From contig MWTC01000019.1 of the NCBI GenBank assembly GCA_002066995.1, forward strand, positions 1 through 64,000: DNA of 64,000 nucleotides, written 5' to 3'. The DNA is from Sphingobacteriales bacterium UTBCD1 (GTDB lineage: Bacteria; Bacteroidota; Bacteroidia; Chitinophagales; Chitinophagaceae). Under the pieces are notes generated by a model. The model did no database searches and was not told the DNA's origin. It was given only the letters and a program-made list of their open reading frames with translations. Of this stretch, positions 38,128 to 47,000 are shown piece by piece (the first letter of the stretch is position 1; each line of letters opens with the position of its first letter). The position numbers and the translations under genes are program-made.

Positions 38128-39810
38128 CTATAATTTTTTAACTGCTTTTATTTTTGCCCGCCAATCTTCAAATTGTTTTAAAGTGAAGCTGCTGAGATTC
38201 TGTTCTTTGGTCAACCCGCCTTTTTGTGCCGCCAATACTCCATACCTTATATCATCAAAACCATTTAAGTTGTGTGCATCCGGATCAATAGAGATGAAAA
38301 CTCCTTTTTCAATGGCATAGTCAATATATTTCCAATCCATGTCCAACCTGACCGGGTGGGCATTTAATTCTATCACAACATGATATTTTGAGCAGGCATC
38401 AATAATCTCTTTGTGGTTTACCGGGTAGCCGTTCCGGCTCAGCAATAAGCGGCCGGTCATGTGACCAAGAATGAAGGTGTAAGGGTTTTTAATGGCATTC
38501 AGCAATCTTGTCATTGCTTTTTCCTCCGTCATTTTCAGGTTACTGTGTACTGATGATATGACAAGATCAAAAGTTGAAAGAATTTTATCTGAATAGTCCA
38601 GGGATCCGTCATTCAGAATATCGCACTCGATACTTTTAAATATCCTGAATGGTTTGAGTCTGGCATTTAACTCATCAATATACCTGTGCTGTTCTTTGAT
38701 CCGTTCTTCATTCAACCCGTTTGCATAAAAAGCAGACCTGGAATGATCAGAAATTACCAGATATTCAAAACCTCTTTTGATCAGTTCATCAGCCATTTCC
38801 TCAATTGTATTTACTCCGTCGCTCCAGTTGCTGTGTGAATGGATCAGTCCTTTTATATCTCCCGGTTGTATCAGTTGCGGCAATGTGTCTTTCCTTGCTT
38901 TTTCAATGATGGCGCCCGATTCCCTGAGGCAGGGATGAATGAACGGAATATTAAATGCTTTAAAGATATTTTCATCTTCATCTGATTCATTGGTAAAAGT
39001 AACCTGGGGAAATGTTTTCATGAACGACCCGGTAAATTCAGGAGAACCGGTGGTCAGGAACAGTTTTTCTTCCCGGTTGCCCCGGCCTGTATAGAGGCGC
39101 AGCTTCAACCCGTTATTAAGCTGATATAACAATGTGTTTTCCTTTTCTTCCAGCAATTCCGGTGGTTGGGCAGTAATGAATTTATTTTTAATCAGGTTAT
39201 TATTTTCAAGGATCACGAATTCCATCTCTCCGATAACTGGGTTTTGTCTTCTGTATGCGCCGGTGACTCGAACTCTTTCAGGAGTAAATATTTTTTCAAG
39301 ATAGCTTCGGACCTGCGGAAAAACGGATTCTGCTTCGGAAAATAAAAACTGGCCCTGATGCTGCATGTAAAACTCTATTGATTCCCGGATATTATTTTGA
39401 GTCTTTTCACCGAAGCCTTTGTAAAGAGTGAGCCGGTTCTCATTGCATGCGTATAACAGTTCCCCGATGGACTCAATGCCCATTTTTTCCCAGATAATAT
39501 GTATCTTTTTGGGGCCGACACCTTTTATATTCAGCATTTCGATAACACCGGCGGGAGTTTTTTGCATCCATTCCTCCAGGATGATTAATTTTCCGGTGTC
39601 CAGCATTTCAATAATCTTATGTCCCAGGCTTTCGCCGATACCTCTGATCCGGAAAATCTTTTCCCGTGGTATATCTTTCAATTGCACTGGAAGTTTTTCA
39701 ATGTTAAAAGCAGCGGATGAGTACGTTCTTGTTTTAAAAGAGTTCTCACCGTGTATATCCATCAGTTTAGCCAGGAGAGAGAATTGATCTGCAATGGCAG
39801 TGTTGTCCAT
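38128..39810 (-). CDS. PolX-type PHP phosphoesterase with inactive polymerase domain
   Basis: 560 residues. The N-terminal 320 are a Pol X polymerase fold with two helix-hairpin-helix motifs (RIRGIGESLG, NIKGVGPKKI). The palm DxD is replaced by Glu195-Met-Glu197 (GEMEFVI), and the third carboxylate (usually in vDlR) is lysine in LKLRLY. The C-terminal PHP domain keeps its metal ligands: HSHSNWSDG, VISDHSRSAF, ECDIL, SVHSNL, GHMTGR, ELNAH and DPDAHNLNG. It is therefore likely an active phosphodiesterase or 3' exonuclease without polymerase activity. It lies downstream of the lysine-rich gene and its terminator. Confidence 0.88.
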   Translation of the reverse strand: MDNTAIADQFSLLAKLMDIHGENSFKTRTYSSAAFNIEKLPVQLKDIPREKIFRIRGIGESLGHKIIEMLDTGKLIILEEWMQKTPAGVIEMLNIKGVGPKKIHIIWEKMGIESIGELLYACNENRLTLYKGFGEKTQNNIRESIEFYMQHQGQFLFSEAESVFPQVRSYLEKIFTPERVRVTGAYRRQNPVIGEMEFVILENNNLIKNKFITAQPPELLEEKENTLLYQLNNGLKLRLYTGRGNREEKLFLTTGSPEFTGSFMKTFPQVTFTNESDEDENIFKAFNIPFIHPCLRESGAIIEKARKDTLPQLIQPGDIKGLIHSHSNWSDGVNTIEEMADELIKRGFEYLVISDHSRSAFYANGLNEERIKEQHRYIDELNARLKPFRIFKSIECDILNDGSLDYSDKILSTFDLVISSVHSNLKMTEEKAMTRLLNAIKNPYTFILGHMTGRLLLSRNGYPVNHKEIIDACSKYHVVIELNAHPVRLDMDWKYIDYAIEKGVFISIDPDAHNLNGFDDIRYGVLAAQKGGLTKEQNLSSFTLKQFEDWRAKIKAVKKL

Positions 39811-39860
39811 AGTTGCAATTTATGCTATAGATGCGAATAGGCGAGGGAGTAAGGCGGAGT

Positions 39861-39891
39861 AAAAAAAAGTCCCCCGGAAACCGGAGGACTT
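39861..39891 (-). terminator. Rho-independent terminator of the lysine-rich peptide gene
   Basis: Inverted repeat AAGTCCCCCGG (39867-39877), loop AAA, CCGGAGGACTT (39881-39891). On the minus-strand RNA the one imperfect pair is a G-U wobble and eight U follow; on the plus strand it would be a C-A mismatch without U tract. The direction is therefore minus. It begins 27 bases after the stop at 39918. Confidence 0.85.
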
Positions 39892-39917
39892 CTATAACAG
39901 TTTTTTAAAATTAAAAC

Positions 39918-40001
39918 TTACTTTTTCTTTTTAGCAACTTTCTTCTTTGCTGCTTTTTTCTTCGGAGCAGCTTTTTTCTTTGCTTTTGCTTTAGTAGCCA
40001 T
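39918..40001 (-). CDS. 27-residue lysine/alanine histone-like peptide
   Basis: ATG 40001 to TAA 39918. The product begins MATKAKAKKK and holds 15 lysines and 8 alanines, in short AAPKKK, AAKKK and VAKKK units; the sequence is like the tail of histone H1 and of bacterial Hc1-type proteins. It would bind nucleic acids without sequence preference. Support for it as a gene: clear start and stop, strict codon-level lysine/alanine composition, and a strong terminator 27 bases downstream. It lies between rpmA and the PolX gene, all on the minus strand. No promoter could be assigned. A role near the ribosome or nucleoid is a guess. Confidence 0.65.
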   Translation of the reverse strand: MATKAKAKKKAAPKKKAAKKKVAKKKK

Positions 40002-40110
40002 TTTTTAGAATTTAATTGTTAGTAAAAATGGGTTAACGACAGTAAAAATAATAATTATTTTAAACTATCAAAAGTTTTTTTTACAAAATGTGAAAAGTGG
40101 AGAGCAGACA

Positions 40111-40371
40111 TTAAGCCTGAACATCTGTTACCGAAACGTATGTTCTGTTATTTCTTCCTTTTCTGAATTCAACAACACCATTGATTAATGCAAACAAAGT
40201 GTAATCTTTTCCAACACCGACATTTTTCCCCGGGTGATATTCAGTACCACGTTGGCGAACGATAATATTTCCTGCAACGGCAGGTTGTCCCCCGAAAATT
40301 TTTACACCGAGGCGTTTGCTCTGTGAGTCACGTCCGTTCTTTACACTGCCTTCGCCTTTTTTATGTGCCAT
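40111..40371 (-). CDS. rpmA: 50S ribosomal protein L27
   Basis: 86 residues with the conserved [17 protein letters not shown]-terminus that reaches the peptidyl transferase centre. [16 protein letters not shown] and [17 protein letters not shown] are diagnostic. It follows rplU by 44 bases in the usual order. Confidence 0.98.
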   Translation of the reverse strand: MAHKKGEGSVKNGRDSQSKRLGVKIFGGQPAVAGNIIVRQRGTEYHPGKNVGVGKDYTLFALINGVVEFRKGRNNRTYVSVTDVQA

Positions 40372-40415
40372 ACAAAAAGATTTTAAAATTTATGATTTCA
40401 GATTTTCAAATCCGG

Positions 40416-40715
40416 TTATGCAATACTTGTTACTTTGATCTTGGTATACTCTGTACGGTGCCCTTTCTTTTTATGAAATCCTTTTCTTCTTTTTTGTTTA
40501 TATGCGATCACCGTATCTCCCTTTACCTGGTCCACTATTTCTGCTTTAACTTTTGTTTTTACTGAAGAGCCTAATGATAGTTTTCCTTCATTATCTGCCA
40601 GCAAAACTTCCAGTTCTACTTTATCACCCGCTTTCCCTTCCAGGTGTGGAACAAAGAGTGTCTGGTCTTTGGTGACGGTGAATTGCTGACCGGCAATTTT
40701 TACTACTGCTAACAT
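40416..40715 (-). CDS. rplU: 50S ribosomal protein L21
   Basis: 99 residues. The N-terminus [19 protein letters not shown] and the C-terminal [21 protein letters not shown] are typical of L21. First gene of the rplU-rpmA unit, with a consensus promoter just upstream. Confidence 0.97.
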   Translation of the reverse strand: MLAVVKIAGQQFTVTKDQTLFVPHLEGKAGDKVELEVLLADNEGKLSLGSSVKTKVKAEIVDQVKGDTVIAYKQKRRKGFHKKKGHRTEYTKIKVTSIA

Positions 40716-40733
40716 AGTCTGAAAATTAGGAGG

Positions 40734-40765
40734 GCAAAGGTAAGGGAAAATCTTCTTCCGGCAAA
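40734..40765 (-). promoter_or_regulatory. Promoter of rplU-rpmA
   Basis: On the minus strand TTTG (40765-40762), a spacer of exactly 19 bases, and TACCTTTG (40742-40735). Both elements match the Bacteroidota sigma factor consensus fully. The leader is about 12-15 bases. Confidence 0.8.
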
Positions 40766-40821
40766 CGGAAAATCAAAGTTTTAAGCCTGTAAATTAATAT
40801 GGTTTTGGCTGTTATCCTTTA

Positions 40822-40829
40822 TACTTTTG
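40822..40829 (+). promoter_or_regulatory. -7 box of the GH3-family gene
   Basis: TACTTTTG, a full TAnnTTTG match, 24 bases before ATG 40854. A TTG lies 14 bases upstream, too close for a regular -33. The box overlaps the TTG codon at 40827 and so excludes it as start. Confidence 0.5.
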
Positions 40830-40853
40830 CCCTTGCTTGCTATAATTGAGATC

Positions 40854-42350
40854 ATGAAAATCAAGTCATTCTTAGCCAAACCCTTCGCTTCCTATATATA
40901 TAAAGGTATCCGCAAAAGCATGGAGACTGCGGTTGACGACCAGGAAGCCATTCTTCACTCTCTTATAAAGACCGGCAGGACAACTGAATTTGGCAAAGAA
41001 ACCGGCTTTAAAGACGTCAACACTTACGAAGAATTTCGGCAGGCAGTCTCTGTACGGGATTATGAACAGATGCGGACTTATATTGACCGGATCATAGAAG
41101 GGAAGCATAATGTGTTGTGGAAAGGGAAGCCAATTTATTTTGCCAAGACCTCCGGCACCACCAGTGGTACCAAGTATATCCCTATCACCAAGGATTCTAT
41201 TCCGAATCATATCAACTCAGCCCGCAATGCGCTTCTTTGTTATATGGCTGAAACCGGCAATACCCGGTTTGCCGATGGCAAAATGATCTTCCTTTCCGGG
41301 TCACCGGAGCTTGAAAGAAAAGGGGGCATACCGACAGGCAGGCTGAGCGGCATTGTAAACCATCATGTGCCGAGATATTTACGCACCAATCAGCTGCCGA
41401 CCTATGAGACTAATTGCATTGAAGATTGGGAAACCAAAATCGGAAAGATAGCTGATGAGACCCTGGGTCAAAATATGACATTGATCAGCGGGATACCGCC
41501 ATGGGTGCAGATGTATTTTGATCTATTATCTGAACGGACAGGTAAAAAGATAAAAGATGTTTTTCCTGATTTTTCTGTGATGGTGTATGGCGGTGTAAAT
41601 TTTGAACCTTATAAAGCAAAGCTGACCGAAAGCATCGGCAAAGATGTTGATGGCATCGAAACGTTTCCTGCATCAGAAGGATTTATCGCATTTCAGGATT
41701 CAAGGGAAGCGGAAGGATTATTACTGAATACAAACAGCGGAATTTTCTTTGAATTTATTCCTGCTGCCGAAATTTTTAATGAAAGCCCGACACGGCTTTC
41801 TCTGAAAGACATTAAAACAGGGGAAAATTATGCTCTTCTCATCAACAGCAATGCGGGGCTTTGGGGATACAATATTGGGGATATGGTAAAATTTGTTTCT
41901 ACCAAGCCTTATCGCTTATTAGTGACGGGCAGGACTAAGCATTTTATTTCAGCGTTTGGAGAGCATGTCATCGGCGAAGAAGTGGAATACACCATGATGA
42001 AGGCAGCAGAGCATAGCGGGATTTCCATTACTGAATTTACCGTGGCTCCTTATTTTGGCAAGAGTGAAAACCAGCCATGCCATGAGTGGTATGTTGAATT
42101 TGAAAAGGCACCTGATGATATGCACGGGTTTACATTGAAGCTTGATGAAATACTTCAGGAAAAAAATTCTTATTACGGGGATCTGAGAAGAGGAAATATT
42201 CTTGCTCCGCTGAGAATAGTACAGCTGCAAAAGAATGGATTTATTGATTACATGAAGTCAATTGGAAAATTAGGCGGACAAAATAAAGTGCCGAGGTTAA
42301 GCAATGACCGAAAGATCGCCGATGAATTAATCAAATGGAAAGTAAATTAA
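40854..42350 (+). CDS. GH3-family acyl-adenylating enzyme
   Basis: 498 residues from ATG 40854. The fold is the GH3 branch of the ANL superfamily, which joins carboxylic acids to amino acids or thiols after adenylation. The ATP motif is KTSGTTSGTKYIPIT, followed by MVYGGVNFEPY, ETFPASEGF, GLWGYNIGDMVKF and the C-terminal hinge VTGRTKHFISAFGEHV. GH3 proteins in plants act on auxin and jasmonate; bacterial members are widespread in Bacteroidota with unknown substrates. It stands alone between rplU and dxr. Confidence 0.85.
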   Translation: MKIKSFLAKPFASYIYKGIRKSMETAVDDQEAILHSLIKTGRTTEFGKETGFKDVNTYEEFRQAVSVRDYEQMRTYIDRIIEGKHNVLWKGKPIYFAKTSGTTSGTKYIPITKDSIPNHINSARNALLCYMAETGNTRFADGKMIFLSGSPELERKGGIPTGRLSGIVNHHVPRYLRTNQLPTYETNCIEDWETKIGKIADETLGQNMTLISGIPPWVQMYFDLLSERTGKKIKDVFPDFSVMVYGGVNFEPYKAKLTESIGKDVDGIETFPASEGFIAFQDSREAEGLLLNTNSGIFFEFIPAAEIFNESPTRLSLKDIKTGENYALLINSNAGLWGYNIGDMVKFVSTKPYRLLVTGRTKHFISAFGEHVIGEEVEYTMMKAAEHSGISITEFTVAPYFGKSENQPCHEWYVEFEKAPDDMHGFTLKLDEILQEKNSYYGDLRRGNILAPLRIVQLQKNGFIDYMKSIGKLGGQNKVPRLSNDRKIADELIKWKVN

Positions 42351-42437
42351 GCATTCAGTTTTACCAATACCTGTTTTCGTCTGCCTCATATTTGTCCAAT
42401 TAATTCAATTTGATTATTTTGAACTCTGCATTAATAA

Positions 42438-43607
42438 ATGAGTATTGACCAACATAGAAAACGGATAGCCATTTTTGGTTCCACAGGTTCTGTAGGTACC
42501 CAGGCCCTTGAAGTCATTGCTGCCAACCCGGATAAATTCTCTGCAGAAGTGCTTACCGCACAGAATAATGAAGACCTGCTGATCCGGCAGGCATTGAAAT
42601 TCTCTCCCAATATTGTAGTCATCGGAGATGAAAAAAAATATCAGAAAGTTAAAGAAGCGCTGACATCTGCCCCCGTAAAAATTTTTACTGGAGGAGAAGC
42701 ATTGGAAGAAGTAGCCGCCATGGATTGTTATGATCTGATGCTGGCTGCAATTGTTGGGTATGCAGGTTTAAAACCCACCTTGAATGCAATTGACAAAGGG
42801 AAAGCAGTTGCTTTGGCGAATAAAGAAACCCTTGTTGTGGCCGGTGATATTGTAATGAGGAAAGCCGTAGAAAAAAGAGTACCTGTCATTCCTGTTGATT
42901 CCGAACATTCAGCCATTTTCCAGTGCCTTGTGGGAGAAATGAGAAACCCGATCGAAAAAGTAATACTGACAGCATCCGGCGGCCCGTTTCTCGGACGTAA
43001 GCCTAATTTTCTTGTCAATGTAAAGAGAGAGCATGCCCTGCAGCACCCGAACTGGAATATGGGCGCCAAGATCACGATTGATTCATCAACACTGATGAAT
43101 AAAGGATTAGAGATGATCGAAGCGAAATGGTTATTCAACCTGAAGCCGGAGCAGATCCGGGTTTTGATTCACCCGCAAAGCATCATTCACAGTATGGTGC
43201 AGTTTGAAGACGGAAGCATCAAAGCACAGCTTGGGCTGCCTGATATGAGGTTACCCATTCAGTATGCCCTCGCTTTTCCGAAGAGAATTCAGAACGAATT
43301 TCCCCGTTATGACTTTAAAAAGATCAGCTCACTGACTTTTGAAGAACCGGACATAAGGACTTTTCGCAACCTGGCATTGGCAACAGAAGCCTTGCACAAA
43401 GGGGGCAATTTACCATGTATCATGAATGCGGCAAATGAGATTGCCGTGTATGCTTTTCTGAAAAACCGTATCGGCTTTCTCGAAATGACCGATGTGATTG
43501 AGAAAACCATGCAAAAAGTCTCTTACATCAGCAAACCCACTCTTGAAGAATATTTTGATAGCGATGGTGAGGCACGCACTTATGCTGCTGATATTATTCA
43601 TCTCTAA
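42438..43607 (+). CDS. dxr: 1-deoxy-D-xylulose 5-phosphate reductoisomerase
   Basis: 389 residues. It makes 2-C-methyl-D-erythritol 4-phosphate in the MEP isoprenoid pathway, using NADPH. Motifs include GSTGSVGTQALEVI for NADPH, LANKETLVVAG, PVDSEHSAIFQC, TASGGPF, WNMGAKITIDSSTLMNKGLE and VLIHPQSIIHS. The length is normal. It is followed by rseP, the common arrangement in this phylum. Confidence 0.97.
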   Translation: MSIDQHRKRIAIFGSTGSVGTQALEVIAANPDKFSAEVLTAQNNEDLLIRQALKFSPNIVVIGDEKKYQKVKEALTSAPVKIFTGGEALEEVAAMDCYDLMLAAIVGYAGLKPTLNAIDKGKAVALANKETLVVAGDIVMRKAVEKRVPVIPVDSEHSAIFQCLVGEMRNPIEKVILTASGGPFLGRKPNFLVNVKREHALQHPNWNMGAKITIDSSTLMNKGLEMIEAKWLFNLKPEQIRVLIHPQSIIHSMVQFEDGSIKAQLGLPDMRLPIQYALAFPKRIQNEFPRYDFKKISSLTFEEPDIRTFRNLALATEALHKGGNLPCIMNAANEIAVYAFLKNRIGFLEMTDVIEKTMQKVSYISKPTLEEYFDSDGEARTYAADIIHL

Positions 43608-43725
43608 TTCTGCTTATTAAGAAATTTCAAATTATTGACCGGCGGTTTAAAAAAATGAGCGATTTCACAGATATTTGCAGATTCTATCAGAAAAAAGTTG
43701 GGATTTAGTTAGGGAAACTTATAAC

Positions 43726-45108
43726 ATGAATTATCTATTAGCGATTAATTGGTCCAATATAGGCTTGCAGGTAGGGCAGTTGCTTTTGGCATTATCCATT
43801 CTGATCATTCTCCATGAATTTGGGCACTATATCACTGCCCGCTGGTTTAAATGCCGGGTGGAGAAATTCTTTTTATTTTTTGATCCCTGGTTTGCATTGG
43901 TAAAAAGAAAAGTGAAAGACACCGTGTATGGCATTGGATGGCTGCCGCTGGGGGGATATGTAAAGATTGCCGGCATGGTGGATGAAAGCATGGATACCGA
44001 AGCGATGAAACAACCGCCCAAGGAATGGGAATTCCGCAGCAAACCTGCTTGGCAAAGACTGATCATCATGCTGGCAGGAATCACGATGAATGTACTGACG
44101 GCTTTTGTGATCTATGCATTCATTTTAATGATATGGGGCGATAAAAAAATCCCTGCCAATTCATTGAAATACGGCGTACATGTAGTGGACAGCACTTTGT
44201 ACAAAATGGGTATCCGGAATGGCGATAAAATAATTTCTGTAGATGGTAAACCGGCGGAAGATTTTGAAAAAGTTTTCCGGGCTGTTATTCTTGCCAGTAA
44301 TATAACGGTAGAACGTAATGGCGAAACGGTTAATATAAAATTACCTGTTGATCTTCTTGGTCAGTTGATCGAAAACAGGAGAAAGGATATGAGTCTCTTC
44401 CTTGAACCGAGAATACCGGTTATGGCATTATATGTTCCTGATACGGGAAATGCATTTAAAGCCGGGCTCAGAAAAAATGATAAGATAGTCGGTATAGACG
44501 GAGATACAATTAATTTTTATGATGAATTAAAAAACGATCTGCAGGAGCATAAAAACCAGGTAGTAAATCTGAGGGTGTTGCGGAATGGTAATGAGATTTC
44601 GTTTAAAGCGCCGGTGGACAGCGAAGGGAAACTGGGATTCATTCCTTACGGATATGGAAACTTTGAACAAATGGACAGCCTGGGCTGGGTGAAACTGAAT
44701 GTGAAGAAATACGGTTTTTTTGAAGCATTCCCGGCAGGAATAAAAAAGACAGGAAATGAATTGGCATATTATATTGACCAGTTCAAAAAAATTGTCAATC
44801 CCAAAACAGGAGGTTACAAAGGTGTAGGAGGATTTAAAGCCATTGGTTCCATTTTCCCGAAATACCAATGGGATTGGGAGGCATTCTGGAGGATCACGGC
44901 ATTTCTTTCCATCATTCTTGCGTTTATGAATTTACTGCCCATACCCGCACTGGATGGCGGCCATGTTCTTTTTACTTTGTATGAGATCGTGACCGGCAGG
45001 AAACCAAGCGATAAATTCCTGGAGTATGCACAGATCGCAGGCATGGTCATCCTGCTTGCATTGATGCTCTATGCCAATGGCAACGACTGGTTTGGCTGGG
45101 GTAAATAA
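43726..45108 (+). CDS. rseP: Site-2 protease RseP
   Basis: 460 residues from ATG 43726. An earlier in-frame TTG (43675) would put a non-hydrophobic extension before the first helix and is rejected. The zinc site is HEFGH in helix 1, with the third ligand in NLLPIPALDGGH. Two PDZ domains lie about 150-330. The protease cuts transmembrane anti-sigma factors or signal peptides. It follows dxr. Its stop is three bases before the convergent MutS-like gene, with no hairpin between. Confidence 0.95.
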   Translation: MNYLLAINWSNIGLQVGQLLLALSILIILHEFGHYITARWFKCRVEKFFLFFDPWFALVKRKVKDTVYGIGWLPLGGYVKIAGMVDESMDTEAMKQPPKEWEFRSKPAWQRLIIMLAGITMNVLTAFVIYAFILMIWGDKKIPANSLKYGVHVVDSTLYKMGIRNGDKIISVDGKPAEDFEKVFRAVILASNITVERNGETVNIKLPVDLLGQLIENRRKDMSLFLEPRIPVMALYVPDTGNAFKAGLRKNDKIVGIDGDTINFYDELKNDLQEHKNQVVNLRVLRNGNEISFKAPVDSEGKLGFIPYGYGNFEQMDSLGWVKLNVKKYGFFEAFPAGIKKTGNELAYYIDQFKKIVNPKTGGYKGVGGFKAIGSIFPKYQWDWEAFWRITAFLSIILAFMNLLPIPALDGGHVLFTLYEIVTGRKPSDKFLEYAQIAGMVILLALMLYANGNDWFGWGK

Positions 45109-45111
45109 ATT

Positions 45112-46911
45112 TTATAATTCTATCCCGATTTTTTTCATCAGCAGGGATGCATTCATGCTTTGGCAGATTCCTTCTTTTATTTTGTAGTCAAAGAATAACT
45201 CTTCATTCTGCACCTGCACATCAAAATGATAATTATGAAAGTCGCCTGGGTAAGCACCGGCCAGCGCTGCCAGTTCCAGGTCATGAGTGGCAACTATACA
45301 GGAAACGTTTTCCCTTATCAGTTGTTTTAATAGCGCAATGGAACCGGTATGCCGGTCCGCTGAATTAGTTCCTCTTAAAATCTCGTCAAGAAGAATAAAA
45401 ACAGTTTCCTGGTTTCTTATTGCTTCTATGATTTCTTTCAGTTTTTTCAGTTCTGCATAGAATGTGGAAGTGTTTTCTTCAAGATTATCACTGATCCTCA
45501 TGGAACTCATTATTTTCATTTCGGATATAGTAAGTTTATTGCAGCAAACCGGCGCACCCATCATTGCCAGGATCGCATTTACCCCCACGCTTCGCAGAAA
45601 TGTGCTTTTACCGGCCATGTTCGATCCGGTTATCAGGTTTACCTGTTTTATTCCCCGGGTAGAAAATGAATTGTTCACCCTTTTTGATAGTGGTATCAGG
45701 GGATGCCCCATATCGCCGGCAATGAAAACGTATTTTTCAGAACTGAATTCCGGGTAACACCAGCCGGGATGATTGAATGCCGCACTGCCCACGCTTATCA
45801 GAGATTCGGTTTCTGCAATGGCCTCAAACCACAAAGGGATTTGATCACTGTATTTTGTCTTCCATTTTCCCAATGCAAAGAACTGCTGCAGATCCCAGAG
45901 AAAAAAACTGTTCAGGGGTATATAAACAACAGGATTATAGCGGTAGTCAAGCCGGGCAAGTATCTTTTTGAGTTGCCCGATACTGCGGGAAGCGGTTTCA
46001 TTATGGATGCTGATTTTCTCTTTCAATTGCCGGAAAAGAGAGCTGTCGAAGGTATTGCTTTCGATCATCCGGATACATTGTTCCATTGTTTCCAGTTCCG
46101 GAACTATCCTGTTCAGTTTTGCATACTGTGGCTGAAATATTTTGCTGATGTAAGAAGACACAGCAAAGTAAGTGATCAAAAAAAATGTAAATAATGAACC
46201 GGGTATGATTTCAAAAAGAAATAGAAACAGAGATACAGTTGTCATTGCAGGAAAAGCGATCCTTATGAGGCGCAGCCATGGATTTTTTTTCAAAGGGTCA
46301 TCTTCTATTCGCCATTCATTGATCTTGCTTTCCGAAGCCAGGGTGATGGGATGACTGATACCATGAGCCTGGAATTGAAGGCTCCACCCCGGATTTTGAG
46401 TAAGTACATTACAAGCTTCATGCATTTGTGCAATTGTTTCTTTTGAAGAAGGATTCAGTATCCGGTTGGCAAAATTCTTATGCCCCTGTTCTGATCTTGT
46501 ACGATTCAGGTATTGATACAGAGAAGCTTTCCCGAACAGATCAAGGTCCTGGGCATAAGCATGATGAGCGGGGCAAAATTCTGCACCGCCGGGCAGGTGC
46601 TGAAAGTCGAAATCATGAATACGTATCTCTTCTTTACAGATATTCTTCAATGACCGGTTATTTTCAAGTGTTTCTTTGTTTTTGAGATCTTTAGTGACTA
46701 CAAAAACAAAAACGGCAACAAGAATCCAGAATGCCAGTAATGCCATTACCACGGAAAACCCCCATAATTCCCAGAGTGCAATGATGGCAAGGACGGCAAT
46801 CAGCAACCGGAGAATGGAGTACAGGCTTTTTTGTTTCAGTAACCTTTTTTTTGCGAAATCAAGCTTTTCAATTTGTGACTGGTAATATTTTTTTGGGCTG
46901 TTCATTTGCAT
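45112..46911 (-). CDS. Membrane-anchored MutS-family ATPase
   Basis: 599 residues. Two helices near residues 32-72 precede a MutS lever/core region (DLDLFGKASLYQYLNRTRS) and the C-terminal ABC-type ATPase: GSNMAGKSTFLRSV Walker A, a STFYAELKKL segment, ILLDEILRGTNSADR Walker B and THDLELA. The mismatch-binding and connector domains of MutS1 are absent. Two more helices lie near 215-250. Homologues in Bacteroidota are annotated as MutS-like but a membrane site argues against mismatch repair. Start is ATG 46911; ATG 46905 two codons later is as likely. Confidence 0.85.
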   Translation of the reverse strand: MQMNSPKKYYQSQIEKLDFAKKRLLKQKSLYSILRLLIAVLAIIALWELWGFSVVMALLAFWILVAVFVFVVTKDLKNKETLENNRSLKNICKEEIRIHDFDFQHLPGGAEFCPAHHAYAQDLDLFGKASLYQYLNRTRSEQGHKNFANRILNPSSKETIAQMHEACNVLTQNPGWSLQFQAHGISHPITLASESKINEWRIEDDPLKKNPWLRLIRIAFPAMTTVSLFLFLFEIIPGSLFTFFLITYFAVSSYISKIFQPQYAKLNRIVPELETMEQCIRMIESNTFDSSLFRQLKEKISIHNETASRSIGQLKKILARLDYRYNPVVYIPLNSFFLWDLQQFFALGKWKTKYSDQIPLWFEAIAETESLISVGSAAFNHPGWCYPEFSSEKYVFIAGDMGHPLIPLSKRVNNSFSTRGIKQVNLITGSNMAGKSTFLRSVGVNAILAMMGAPVCCNKLTISEMKIMSSMRISDNLEENTSTFYAELKKLKEIIEAIRNQETVFILLDEILRGTNSADRHTGSIALLKQLIRENVSCIVATHDLELAALAGAYPGDFHNYHFDVQVQNEELFFDYKIKEGICQSMNASLLMKKIGIEL

Positions 46912-47000
46912 GTTGTAAAACTAATCTTTTCAGATTTCTTAAAATAAATTCTGATAGGGGCTGATGCAGGAAAGGTGAAATATTTTTAAAAATTGAAAAC

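Noticed and set aside
40827..40853. TTG start for the GH3 gene
   Set aside because: It overlaps the -7 box; ATG 40854 gives the usual MKIKSFLAKP start.
43675..43725. Upstream extension of rseP to a TTG codon
   Set aside because: It adds a polar tract before the first membrane helix that the family lacks.
45703..46194. Plus-strand open frame of 163 codons
   Set aside because: It is antisense to the MutS-like gene, has no recognisable domain, and the opposite frame carries conserved motifs.
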